NCBI GenBank assembly: GCA_963625685.1
Contig: CAVFTR010000011.1
Location: forward strand, 1-56,812
Reading direction: 5' to 3'
Length of the DNA stretch: 56,812 nucleotides
Source of the DNA: F23-B02 sp963625685
GTDB taxonomy: Bacteria > Bacillota > Clostridia > Oscillospirales > Oscillospiraceae
Shown: in pieces, positions 36,196-43,951 of the stretch
How positions within the stretch are numbered: the first letter of the stretch is position 1
Layout: every line of letters starts with the position of its first letter
The notes under the pieces: generated by a model
Told to the model about the DNA's origin: nothing
Database searches by the model: none
The model's input: the letters and a program-made list of their open reading frames with translations, nothing else
Program-made: the position numbers and the translations under genes

Positions 36196-37446
36196 ATGCT
36201 TAAGAAGAAATCGAAAAAGCTTTTGGCCTTCGCGATGGCTCTTGTAATGACGATGAGCGCCATGCTCTCGTACATGTCCGTTTCGGCCTTCGCCGTCACG
36301 CAGTCGGAGATCGACGCCCTGAAGACTCAGAAGTCGCAGCTTTCGAGCCAGAAGAACAGCATCCAGTCGACGATCAATTCTCTCCAGAGCCAGCAGAGCG
36401 ATCAGATAGCGCTCAAAAATGCGCTGGATGAGAAAAACGCCGTCACCGTAAAGCAGATACTCAATCTCAACGAGCAGATCGAGCTGCACACGCAGCTTAT
36501 CGAGCAGAAGACCGAGGAGGTCGACGAGGCCCAGAAGGTCGCGGACGCTCAGCTTGAGAAATATAAGGTCCGCGTCCGCGCAATGGAGGAGTCGGGCAGA
36601 TACAGCTATTTTGAGGTGCTCCTGGGCGCCAGCAGCATCGGCGAGTTCCTGAGCCTTATCGACGATATCGGCGATATCATGAGAAGCGATAAGGAGCTTG
36701 AGGAGGCATACCGTCAGTCGGTCGAGGACCTCAAGGCCGTAAAGGCCGAGTACGAGCAGGCCAAGGCCGAGATGGAGGACAGCAAGACAGAGCTCGAGGC
36801 CCTCAAGGTCCAGCAGGAAAAGGACATCGCCGAGGCGACGGCGGTCATCTCCACCCTCCAGAGCAGCATAAGCTCCAATTCCTCCATTCTAAACGAGCTG
36901 TCGGCTCAGGAAAAGGCTCTTAACGCCGACATTCAGGCGAAGGTCGCAGAGCTCAACAAGCAGCAGGAGGAGCAGAAGAAGAATGACGGCGGCAGCGGCA
37001 GCGGAGGCAGCACTGTCGGCACCGGCAACCTCGTATGGCCGAGCTACTGCACCTATATAACAAGCCGTCAGGGCCCGCGCACCCACCCCATAACGGGCGA
37101 GTACAAAAACCACGGCGGCACGGATATCGGCGCAAGCTACGGCAGCGCCATCTACGCTGCCGACTCCGGAACGGTCGTCTATTCGTCCGACGGCTGGAAC
37201 GGCGGCTGGGGCAACTATGTCATGATCGACCACGGCAACGGCATGCAGACGCTCTATGCGCACATGTCCTCGCGCGCGGTCTCCGCAGGACAGACCGTCT
37301 CCCGCGGCCAGACCATCGGCTATGTCGGCTCGACCGGCATGTCCACCGGCCCGCACCTGCATTTTGAGATGTACATAAACGGCTCGAGGATCGATCCGCA
37401 GACGCGCTATCCCGGCGTGAGCTTCACCTACTCGGCAAGCGCCTGA
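36196..37446 (+). CDS. M23 peptidase with coiled-coil domain (EnvC/PcsB-like)
   Basis: A 416-residue secreted protein. Signal peptide about 1-31; long coiled coil about 35-265 rich in Gln, Lys and Glu (SEIDALKTQKSQLSSQK, QLIEQKTEEVDEAQK); Gly/Ser linker (GGSGSGGST); M23 domain about 285-405 with HGGTDIGA, YAHMSS and GPHLHFE, which supply the zinc ligands. Proteins of this layout cut peptidoglycan cross-links or activate amidases during cell separation, controlled by FtsEX in known cases. No ftsEX is adjacent. Start 36196 has AAGGAG upstream. Ends in a terminator. Confidence 0.9.
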   Translation: MLKKKSKKLLAFAMALVMTMSAMLSYMSVSAFAVTQSEIDALKTQKSQLSSQKNSIQSTINSLQSQQSDQIALKNALDEKNAVTVKQILNLNEQIELHTQLIEQKTEEVDEAQKVADAQLEKYKVRVRAMEESGRYSYFEVLLGASSIGEFLSLIDDIGDIMRSDKELEEAYRQSVEDLKAVKAEYEQAKAEMEDSKTELEALKVQQEKDIAEATAVISTLQSSISSNSSILNELSAQEKALNADIQAKVAELNKQQEEQKKNDGGSGSGGSTVGTGNLVWPSYCTYITSRQGPRTHPITGEYKNHGGTDIGASYGSAIYAADSGTVVYSSDGWNGGWGNYVMIDHGNGMQTLYAHMSSRAVSAGQTVSRGQTIGYVGSTGMSTGPHLHFEMYINGSRIDPQTRYPGVSFTYSASA

Positions 37447-37473
37447 CGAGCCCCGAATCCTGAATATTACAGC

Positions 37474-37505
37474 AAAAGCTCCCGAACACTTGTTCGGGAG
37501 CTTTT
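37474..37505. terminator. Palindromic terminator
   Basis: AAAAGCTCCCGAACA / TGTTCGGGAGCTTTT, 2-nt loop. Serves the peptidase gene and can work both ways. Confidence 0.8.
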
Positions 37506-37527
37506 CTTATCCGCCGCGCCTGAAAAA

Positions 37528-37548
37528 GCTCCCGCAAGAGGCGGGAGC
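37528..37548 (-). terminator. Terminator of the SLH remnant
   Basis: GCTCCCGC / GCGGGAGC stem, with a T-run on the minus strand. A near-identical hairpin follows the LRR/SLH gene at 51757-51778. Confidence 0.65.
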
Positions 37549-37560
37549 GTGGAGCTGTAG

Positions 37561-37700
37561 TTATTTGTTCAGCGCGCGGTAGATGAAGGCGACGACCCGG
37601 GCGCATGTGCAGGGCAAGCACGGCGAGAAGGTGTCTGCCCCGGTGCCCCTGGTGACGCCGTTTTTCACGGCCTTCACAGTATAGCTTTCACCCGTCAGCT
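37561..37700 (-). pseudogene. Remnant of an SLH-domain gene (C-terminal ~45 codons)
   Basis: The minus-strand frame ends VKAVKNGVTRGTGADTFSP, then a CTRAQ-like stretch and VVAFIYRALNK-stop, which is the final SLH repeat of the surface proteins in this window. Upstream the frame has no SLH sequence and runs into the promoter of the Fur-family gene, so only the tail survives. DNA from 37521 to about 37690, including the terminator, closely matches 51749-51900 at the end of the LRR/SLH gene. It is therefore a partial duplicate or the tail of a deleted paralogue. Confidence 0.7.
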
Positions 37701-37755
37701 TATGCCTGGGCGAAAGTGAGTCTCGCAAAAGCCGCCCGAATTTTCTTTTACCCCC

Positions 37756-37784
37756 TTGACAGGGAGGAAAAGATGCGGTATACT
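37756..37784 (+). promoter_or_regulatory. Promoter of the Fur-ferritin-ZIP operon
   Basis: -35 TTGACA (37756-37761), 17-bp spacer, -10 TATACT (37779-37784): near consensus. Confidence 0.75.
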
Positions 37785-37789
37785 GAGAA

Positions 37790-37810
37790 CAAGAATAATT
37801 CTTATTCTTG
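37790..37810. promoter_or_regulatory. Fur/PerR-type operator
   Basis: Perfect palindrome: CAAGAATAA and TTATTCTTG separated by 3 nt. It begins 5 bp after the -10 box, across the expected transcription start, and 17 bp before the ATG. The Fur-family product just downstream is the likely repressor. Confidence 0.7.
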
Positions 37811-37827
37811 AAACGAGGGGGGATCAT

Positions 37828-38214
37828 ATGTCAAAGTATGCAGAGGAAATACTGGCCACCGTCATGGAGCTTCAGCAGCACCCGACGGCGGAGCAGGTGT
37901 TCATGCAGATGAAAAAGGATCATCCCAGCATCGCCATGGGAACCGTGTATAAGCATTTGAACGCCCTGGCGGAGAAGGGCCTGCTGCTCCGCATCACCGA
38001 GCCGGGCTCGCCTGACCGGTACGACCGGACGGAGCGGCACGACCATATGATCTGCTGCAAATGCGGAAGGATCACGGATGTTTATCTGAAGGACATCAAG
38101 AGCCATCTTGAAAGCGCACTCGGACAGCAGATCCTTTCCTACGACCTGAGGATCCGGTATGTCTGTCCGGAGTGTCAAAATAAAACGACTGATATCAAAG
38201 GAGGAACACCATGA
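37828..38214 (+). CDS. Fur-family metal/peroxide-responsive repressor
   Basis: A 128-residue Fur-family protein. Winged HTH about 1-70 (PTAEQVFMQMKKDHPSIAMGTVYKHLNALAEKGLL), then a dimer domain with HDHMICCKCG and VCPECQ, two CxxC zinc sites. The sequence around HDH resembles PerR more than Fur, but sensing residues cannot be settled by eye. The start at 37828 follows GAGGGGGG. Its own promoter carries a perfect palindrome over the transcription start, so it should repress itself, ferritin and the ZIP gene. Ferritin overlaps its stop by 4 bases. Confidence 0.88.
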   Translation: MSKYAEEILATVMELQQHPTAEQVFMQMKKDHPSIAMGTVYKHLNALAEKGLLLRITEPGSPDRYDRTERHDHMICCKCGRITDVYLKDIKSHLESALGQQILSYDLRIRYVCPECQNKTTDIKGGTP

Positions 38215-38720
38215 ACGCAAACGTATTGAAGCTGCTCAACGAGCAGGTGAACAAGGAGTTTTACTCCGCCTATCTGTATCTGGACTTTGCCAATTACTAT
38301 GCATCCGTCGGACTGGACGGCTTTGAAAACTGGTACAAGGTCCAGGCGCAGGAGGAGCGGGATCACGCGATGCTGTTTTATCAGTATCTGCAGAACAACG
38401 GCGAGCACGTCTGCCTCAAGGCGATCGCAGGGCCGGAGTGGGAGAGGGGCGACAGCATGACGCCGCTCGTCAAAGCTCTCGAGCACGAGAAATTCGTGAC
38501 CGCAAGCATCGACGCCATCTACGCGGCGGCATACGAGGCAAAGGACTTCCGCGCCATGCAGATGCTCGACTGGTTCATCAAGGAGCAGGGCGAGGAGGAG
38601 AAGAGCGCCTCTGACCTCATCACCAAGATGGAGCTGTTCGGGGGCGACAGCAAGGGGCTGTATATGCTCAACAGCGAGCTGAAGACGCGCGTCTATACCG
38701 CGCCGTCGCTGGTGCTGTAG
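38211..38720 (+). CDS. ftnA: Bacterial non-haem ferritin
   Basis: A 169-residue ferritin with the four-helix ferroxidase ligands: the Glu in NEQVNKEFYSAYLYL (E17), the QEERDHA box (ExxH) and the later EQGEEEKSA helix. It stores iron as a mineral core in a 24-subunit shell and limits Fenton chemistry. Start overlaps the Fur-family stop (ATGA), with AAAGGAGGAAC upstream. Its place behind a Fur-type repressor and before a ZIP transporter makes an iron or peroxide regulon likely. Confidence 0.93.
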   Translation: MNANVLKLLNEQVNKEFYSAYLYLDFANYYASVGLDGFENWYKVQAQEERDHAMLFYQYLQNNGEHVCLKAIAGPEWERGDSMTPLVKALEHEKFVTASIDAIYAAAYEAKDFRAMQMLDWFIKEQGEEEKSASDLITKMELFGGDSKGLYMLNSELKTRVYTAPSLVL

Positions 38721-38739
38721 CAGCGGCCCGCTTCGGTAA

Positions 38740-39534
38740 ATGAACGAAAGCACGACCTGTCAGCTCCTTGCGGGGCTCCTGCTGCCCTTCGCCGGCACGG
38801 CGCTGGGCTGCGCCGCGGTGTTTTTCCTCAGACGTGAAATGGGGGCGCGCCTGCAAAAGGCGCTGCTGGGCTTTGCCGCCGGAGTGATGATCGCGGCCTC
38901 CGTCTGGTCGCTGCTGATCCCCGCCATGGAGATGGCGGAGGCGGCGGGGACTCCGGCGTGGCTGCCGGCGGCGGGCGGCTTTCTGCTGGGAGTGGGCTTT
39001 CTTCTGGCTCTGGATACGCTCATCCCGCATCTTCATCTGAACGACGATAGGCCGGAGGGGCTTCCCGCGGGGCTGAATAAGTCCTTCATGCTGATATTGG
39101 CGGTGACGCTGCACAATATCCCGGAGGGCATGGCTGTCGGCGTGGTGCTCTCCGCCATGCTGGAGGGCAGCACGGCAGTTACGCCTGCCTCGGCTCTGGC
39201 GCTGGCTGCGGGAATCGCCATACAGAACTTTCCGGAGGGAGCCATCGTCTCCGCGCCTCTGGTCTCCGGCGGGATGAAAAAGGGCCGGGCCTTTCTTTAC
39301 GGCGCGGCCTCCGGCGCGGTGGAGCCCATCGGGGCGTTGCTCACGATACTGCTCGCCTCGCTTATCACGCCCGTCCTTCCGTATCTGCTGGCCTTCGCCG
39401 CCGGAGCCATGATCTATGTCGTGGTGGAGGAGCTTATCCCCGAGGCTCAGGCGGGAGAGCACAGCAATATCGGCACCGTCGGCGCGGCGCTCGGCTTTGC
39501 GCTGATGATGGTGCTGGATGTGGCGCTTGCTTAA
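38740..39534 (+). CDS. ZIP-family metal transporter (ZupT-like)
   Basis: A 264-residue membrane protein with eight hydrophobic helices, the ZIP metal motifs LHNIPEGMAVG and IQNFPEGAIVSAP, and a His-containing loop (PHLHLND) between helices 3 and 4. ZupT-type proteins take up Zn2+, Fe2+ and Mn2+. It lies 19 bp after ferritin under the same promoter, so iron is the likely substrate; this is inferred from context. The copy at 23736-24467 is a distinct paralogue. A strong terminator follows. Confidence 0.88.
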   Translation: MNESTTCQLLAGLLLPFAGTALGCAAVFFLRREMGARLQKALLGFAAGVMIAASVWSLLIPAMEMAEAAGTPAWLPAAGGFLLGVGFLLALDTLIPHLHLNDDRPEGLPAGLNKSFMLILAVTLHNIPEGMAVGVVLSAMLEGSTAVTPASALALAAGIAIQNFPEGAIVSAPLVSGGMKKGRAFLYGAASGAVEPIGALLTILLASLITPVLPYLLAFAAGAMIYVVVEELIPEAQAGEHSNIGTVGAALGFALMMVLDVALA

Positions 39535-39551
39535 CTATCCGACAAAATGAA

Positions 39552-39587
39552 TCCGGCAGGACCTTCAATGGTCCTGCCGGACTTTTT
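39552..39587. terminator. Bidirectional terminator between convergent operons
   Basis: TCCGGCAGGACC / GGTCCTGCCGGA, 6-nt loop, then ACTTTTT. The minus strand also ends in a T-run. Confidence 0.8.
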
Positions 39588-39594
39588 CGCTTTG

Positions 39595-40794
39595 TCAGCC
39601 CGGAAATTGCGCGGCAAGCGCCGGGAACGGCGACAGCGCGCGGCCCAGGATCCCGTGCATTTTCGCTATGGCGACGCCGTAGTTCGTGACGCTGACTCCC
39701 GCGGCCGCGCAGAGCCTGAGCCTGCCCGTGAGCTCCTTTTCGTTGAGCATGCAGCCGCCGCAGTGGATGACCAGCTCGATGCCCGAAAGCTCCTCGGGAA
39801 ATTCGCCGCCGGAGGTGAAGCGGAAGCTCAGCTCCCTGCCCGTGTATTTTTTCAGCCAGGCGGGCAGCTTGACGGTGCCGATATCCCCGCACTGGCGGTG
39901 ATGGGTGCAGCCCTCGCTTATGAGCACGGTGTCGCCGTCCTTAAGACGGTCGAGCGCGGCGGCTCCGTGAAGGAGCTGCTCGAAATTTCCCCTGTACCGT
40001 GCAAAGAGTATCGAAAACGAGGTCAGGGCGACGCTCTCCGGAACGAGGGGCTCAACGCGGCCGAAGGCCTGCGAGTCGCAGACGACCAGCCGCGGCGGCT
40101 CCCTTAACAGGCCGAGCGAGGAGGCAAGCTCCTCCGGCTGAACGACCGTGCAGATAGCTCCGACGTCGAGAATGTCGCGTATCGTCTGCTGCTGGGGCAG
40201 TATCAGCCTGCCCTTCGGGGCGGACCCGTCTATCGGAGCGACGAGAACGACGCTGTCGCCCTTTTTCAGCAGGTCCGAAACGAGCCGTCTTTCCGACCTC
40301 GCGGCCGGTACGCTCGCGGCGATGCGCCTTTTGAGCTCGTCGAGGTTCTTTCCCGTTTTTGCGCTGACGGACAGCACGCCGCCGTCCGCGGCGCCGGTAT
40401 CGTCAAGGTCGCATTTATTCCTGACAAGTATATACGGTATGCCCCTTGCTCTGACCTTTTCGATGAAGCTCTCGGTCTCCGCGTTTTTTTCGGCGGCGTC
40501 CGTAACGATGACCGCGATATCGGTTTTTCTCAGCATCTGCATCGTGCGCTCGATGCGGAGCCTGCCGAGCTCCGTCCCGTCGTCGAGGCCGGGGGTATCT
40601 ATGATGACGACGGGGCCCAAGGGCAGCAGCTCCATGGCCTTCTGCACGGGGTCGGTCGTCGTCCCTCTCGTATCGGAAACGATGGAGAGCTTCTGCCCGG
40701 TCAGGGCGTTTACAAGGCTCGATTTTCCGCTGTTGACGGTCCCGAAAAAGCCTATATGCAGCCTTTGAGCGCTGACGGTAGAGTTCAGGTCCAT
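39595..40794 (-). CDS. hydF: [FeFe]-hydrogenase H-cluster maturation GTPase HydF
   Basis: A 399-residue HydF. An N-terminal GTPase domain has FGTVNSGKSSLVNAL (P-loop), the switch II DTPG and NKCD. A dimer domain follows, and the C-terminal cluster domain has the CTHHRQC and HCGGCM cysteines that match the CxH...HCxxC iron-sulfur signature. HydF is the scaffold that receives the diiron subcluster made by HydE and HydG and passes it to hydrogenase. Last gene of the TM1266-hydE-hydG-hydF transcript, 12 bp after hydG. Confidence 0.95.
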   Translation of the reverse strand: MDLNSTVSAQRLHIGFFGTVNSGKSSLVNALTGQKLSIVSDTRGTTTDPVQKAMELLPLGPVVIIDTPGLDDGTELGRLRIERTMQMLRKTDIAVIVTDAAEKNAETESFIEKVRARGIPYILVRNKCDLDDTGAADGGVLSVSAKTGKNLDELKRRIAASVPAARSERRLVSDLLKKGDSVVLVAPIDGSAPKGRLILPQQQTIRDILDVGAICTVVQPEELASSLGLLREPPRLVVCDSQAFGRVEPLVPESVALTSFSILFARYRGNFEQLLHGAAALDRLKDGDTVLISEGCTHHRQCGDIGTVKLPAWLKKYTGRELSFRFTSGGEFPEELSGIELVIHCGGCMLNEKELTGRLRLCAAAGVSVTNYGVAIAKMHGILGRALSPFPALAAQFPG

Positions 40795-40806
40795 GCTTTG
40801 CCTCCG

Positions 40807-42255
40807 TTAAAATCTGAAATCTCTCTTGTCCGAGGACTTTATCTTCTCGATATTCTCCGCCGCAATGCGCCTGATCTTTTCCTTCGGTATCTTTTCAAGC
40901 TCCCGGTCTATGAGCTCGAAGCCGAGCCTTTTCGTCTCGGGGGCCGCGTAATCGACAAGGTATTCGGCAAGCGTCATGAGCGCGTTGGGGTGGCAACAGT
41001 TGAGTATCTGCCCCGATTTGCACAGGCTCATGAAGCGGTCGCCCGTTCTGCCCTCGCGGTAGCAGGCCGTGCAGAACGAGGGGATGTGCTCAAGCTCCAT
41101 CAGCCATCTGACTACCTCGTCGAGCGTGCGCTGGTCGGACACGTCAAACTGCTCGCTGTCGTGCGGGCGCTCGTCCTCGGTATAGCCGCCGACGGAGGTG
41201 CGCGAGGCGCCGCTTATCTGCGAGATGCCAAGCGTGAGCAGCCGTCCCCTCACGGCCTCGCTCTCGCGGGTGGAGATTATCATGCCGGTGTACGGCACGG
41301 CGATGCGTATGCAGGCGGTTATTTTTGCGAAAAGCTCGTCCGACAGGCTGTTTTCAAACGCGTCGGGGTCGATGTCGTCGGCATGCTTTATCCTCGGCAC
41401 GCTTATCGTGTGCGGCCCTACGCCGTGAACGGCCTCGAGGTGCTCGGCGTGCATCAGAAGCCCGGCAAACTCGTACTGATAGCCCTCCAGCCCGAAGAGC
41501 ACGCCCAGGCCCACGTCGTCTATGCCGCCCTGCATGGCGCGGTCCATGGCCTCGGTGTGGTAGTCGTAATCATGCTTCGGCCCCGTGGGGTGCAGCTTGA
41601 GATAGCTTTCCTTGTTGTAGGTCTCCTGGAACAGTATATATGTGCCGATGCCGGCCTCCTTGAGCCTCCGGTAGTTTTCGACCGTGGTGGCGGCGATATT
41701 CACGTTCACGCGGCGGATATCGCCGTTTTTGTGGTGGACGGAATAGATGGTGCGGATGGATTCGAGGATATACTCGATGGGGTTATTAACGGGGTCCTCG
41801 CCGGCCTCTATCGCAAGGCGCTTGTGCCCCATGTCCTGCAGGGCGATGACCTCCCGCCGTATCTCCTCCTGCGTCAGCTTTTTCCGCGCGATGTGCCGGT
41901 TTTTATAGTGATACGGGCAGTACACGCAGCCGTTTACGCAGTAGTTTGACAGATACAGCGGTGCGAACATGACTATCCTGTTGCCGTAGAAGGCCAGCTT
42001 TATCTCGCGCGCGAGCGCGTACATCTGCTCGATCTTCTCCGGGATGTCGCAGGCCAGAAGCACCGAGGCCTCGCGGTGGGAAAGCCCCGCGCAGGTCACG
42101 CCGCTCCCGCTTTTTTTCGGACGCGCCTTTTCCAGCAGCGCGTCTATAAGCTCAAGATTATGCTTGTTCGCCTCCGCGTAGGCGATGGTCTCGCGTATCT
42201 CCGCGTCGCTTATGAATTCCTCGGCGCGAAGTGAGCGCGGGTCGTAAATTGCCAT
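40807..42255 (-). CDS. hydG: [FeFe]-hydrogenase maturase HydG (radical SAM tyrosine lyase)
   Basis: A 482-residue HydG, full length for the family. The radical-SAM cluster motif is CVNGCVYC (CX3CX2C) near residue 95. The C-terminal CTACYREGRTGDRF together with a later cysteine gives the CX2CX22C motif for the auxiliary cluster, followed by CHPNALMTLAEYL. HydG splits tyrosine to give the CO and cyanide ligands of the H-cluster. ThiH is the closest alternative, but the C-terminal cluster motif and hyd neighbours decide it. It follows hydE by 54 bp. Confidence 0.95.
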   Translation of the reverse strand: MAIYDPRSLRAEEFISDAEIRETIAYAEANKHNLELIDALLEKARPKKSGSGVTCAGLSHREASVLLACDIPEKIEQMYALAREIKLAFYGNRIVMFAPLYLSNYCVNGCVYCPYHYKNRHIARKKLTQEEIRREVIALQDMGHKRLAIEAGEDPVNNPIEYILESIRTIYSVHHKNGDIRRVNVNIAATTVENYRRLKEAGIGTYILFQETYNKESYLKLHPTGPKHDYDYHTEAMDRAMQGGIDDVGLGVLFGLEGYQYEFAGLLMHAEHLEAVHGVGPHTISVPRIKHADDIDPDAFENSLSDELFAKITACIRIAVPYTGMIISTRESEAVRGRLLTLGISQISGASRTSVGGYTEDERPHDSEQFDVSDQRTLDEVVRWLMELEHIPSFCTACYREGRTGDRFMSLCKSGQILNCCHPNALMTLAEYLVDYAAPETKRLGFELIDRELEKIPKEKIRRIAAENIEKIKSSDKRDFRF

Positions 42256-42309
42256 AGTTTTCTCCTTTCTTGCGGTCAGATCGCTCTTTCCGGCAGATGG
42301 GGGGTGTGG

Positions 42310-43347
42310 TCAGTCTTTTTTTATATCTCCGCGCGCAGTCACGATACGGTAGCCCAGCGCCTGCACGGAGCTTTTCAGAAGAGCCAGATTCTGCGCCGAT
42401 TCCTTGCCGCTTGAAAGCTTGTTGTCGTAAAGCGAGTACTTGCTTCGCTCGGCGTAGGGCGACAGATTCGGCATTATGACGTTCGCGCCGGCGCACAGGG
42501 CGCGCTCGCGGCCGTCGGGGCTCACGCTGCCCAGCGCGGTCGTCGCGGGCAGGAGGATGTTCGGCTTTATGAGCCTTATGAGCGAGAGAAGATATACCGT
42601 CTGCTCCGCCGTTCCGGCGGGGAAGCCGCGCAGCGGAGTTTTCCGGTGGGGCATGAACGGGCCTATGCCGCACATGTCCGGCTGAAAGCTCTCGATAAAC
42701 TTCAGGTCCTTTGCCAGCGTCCGCGCCGTCTGATACGGCGAGCCGACCATGAAGCCGCAGCCGGTCTGAAAGCCGAGCCGCTTAAGCTCGGACAGGCAGC
42801 GCATACGGTTCTCAAGGGACAGCTCCGGCGGATGCAGCATCCGGTAATGCTCGCTGTCGGCGGTCTCGTGGCGCAGAAGGTAGCGGTCCGCCCCGGCCTC
42901 GCGCATGCGGCGGTAGTCCTCCGCCGGATATTCGCCCAGCGACAGGGTGATCGCGCAGTCGGGATACTCCGCGCGTATGCGCGAGACGATGGCGCAGATC
43001 TCGCCGACCGGCATGACGCCCTCGCCGCCCTGGAGCACGAAGCTGCGGAAGCCCAGGGCGTAGCCCTCGGCGCAGCAGCCGAGGATCGTATCCTGCCCGA
43101 GCACATATCGCTCGCAGCCGGCGTTTGAGCGGCGGATGCCGCAGTAGTAGCAGTCGTTGCGGCAGACGTTGCCCACCTCGATAAGGCCGCGGATGTACAC
43201 GTCCGTGCCGTACACCGCGCGGCGGGCGCTGTCGGCCTTCGCCGCGGCAAGGCGCGCGCCCTCGGCGCTCTGCCCCGAGACAAGGCGCTCATACTCTTCG
43301 AGCGTCAGCCGATGCTCCTCGGCGAGGCGGCTTATGAGCTCAAGCAT
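42310..43347 (-). CDS. hydE: [FeFe]-hydrogenase maturase HydE (radical SAM)
   Basis: A 345-residue radical-SAM enzyme with the cluster motif CRNDCYYCGIRRSN near residue 62, plus LQGGEG and the barrel motifs typical of HydE/BioB-like proteins. HydE works on the diiron precursor that becomes the dithiomethylamine-bridged subcluster. Its ATG overlaps the stop of the TM1266-like gene by 8 bases. No hydrogenase structural gene is in the window, so the target enzyme must lie elsewhere. Confidence 0.95.
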   Translation of the reverse strand: MLELISRLAEEHRLTLEEYERLVSGQSAEGARLAAAKADSARRAVYGTDVYIRGLIEVGNVCRNDCYYCGIRRSNAGCERYVLGQDTILGCCAEGYALGFRSFVLQGGEGVMPVGEICAIVSRIRAEYPDCAITLSLGEYPAEDYRRMREAGADRYLLRHETADSEHYRMLHPPELSLENRMRCLSELKRLGFQTGCGFMVGSPYQTARTLAKDLKFIESFQPDMCGIGPFMPHRKTPLRGFPAGTAEQTVYLLSLIRLIKPNILLPATTALGSVSPDGRERALCAGANVIMPNLSPYAERSKYSLYDNKLSSGKESAQNLALLKSSVQALGYRIVTARGDIKKD

Positions 43348-43597
43348 TCTCCGTCACGTTCGAGTACGCGGTCTTGACGCTCAGACCGCCCACGTTCCCG
43401 AGCCTCCCGGCGAGCGCGGATATCTCGTCCTGCGGCGCGTCCAGCGCGACGGACACGATGTGTATGCCGCGCTTTTCGTACGGGAGCCCCATACGTCCGA
43501 TGATATACGCGGAAAAATCGTGCAGCGTCGCATTGAGCTTATCGACTGCGTCCATTTCCTCGACTATGATGGCCATTACAGCTACTCTTGTCTGCAT
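43340..43597 (-). CDS. TM1266-like iron-only hydrogenase system regulator
   Basis: An 85-residue ACT-like/NikR-like small protein starting MQTRVAVMAIIVEE, with FSAYIIGRMGLPYEKRGIHIVSVALDAP. This matches the TM1266 family, small putative regulators found at the head of hydrogenase-maturation operons; their mode of action is not established. GGAGGACGG ribosome site. It is the first gene of the operon, following a leader of about 115 nt that ends in a terminator-like hairpin. Confidence 0.85.
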   Translation of the reverse strand: MQTRVAVMAIIVEEMDAVDKLNATLHDFSAYIIGRMGLPYEKRGIHIVSVALDAPQDEISALAGRLGNVGGLSVKTAYSNVTENA

Positions 43598-43621
43598 TTA
43601 TCCGTCCTCCGGCAATAAAAT

Positions 43622-43641
43622 ATGCCCTCGTATGAGGGCAT
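43622..43641 (-). promoter_or_regulatory. Terminator-like hairpin in the hyd operon leader
   Basis: Arms ATGCCCTC / GAGGGCAT with a 4-nt loop, followed on the minus strand by ATTTTATT and then the ribosome site. It could act as an attenuator. Confidence 0.45.
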
Positions 43642-43718
43642 GGTGAAATATTTTGGCGCTGATAGGTAAGTGGAAGGTACCTTTCTCTCAGAGTGCCCTC
43701 TTCCTGTCAGGTGTCTTG

Positions 43719-43747
43719 AAGATACCATACAAAAGAGCGCGTGTCAA
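43719..43747 (-). promoter_or_regulatory. Promoter of the hydrogenase-maturation operon
   Basis: Minus strand: -35 TTGACA (43747-43742), 17-bp spacer, -10 TATCTT (43724-43719). Transcription from about 43712 leaves a ~115-nt leader. Confidence 0.6.
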
Positions 43748-43951
43748 TACAATTCGCCAAATTTGTATAATTAAATACTGTTCAAAGTGAACGTATTCCG
43801 TTTTTTCATAAGCTTACGACACAGACTCAACTAATGTCAAGACGTATTATTGGAATGTGTGGTATTTTCTACTGCTTTACGCTTTTCCGTCGGTTAAACT
43901 ATAACTGTACGATGCCTGTACGGCGCCCAAACGCAGAAAGGAGAAAGCAGA

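Noticed and set aside
43598..43715. TPP riboswitch, because of the CUGAGAG word
   Set aside because: The order of conserved blocks does not fit. The CUGA-containing element precedes rather than follows the CUGAGA part, and no AdoMet- or glycine-riboswitch core is present.
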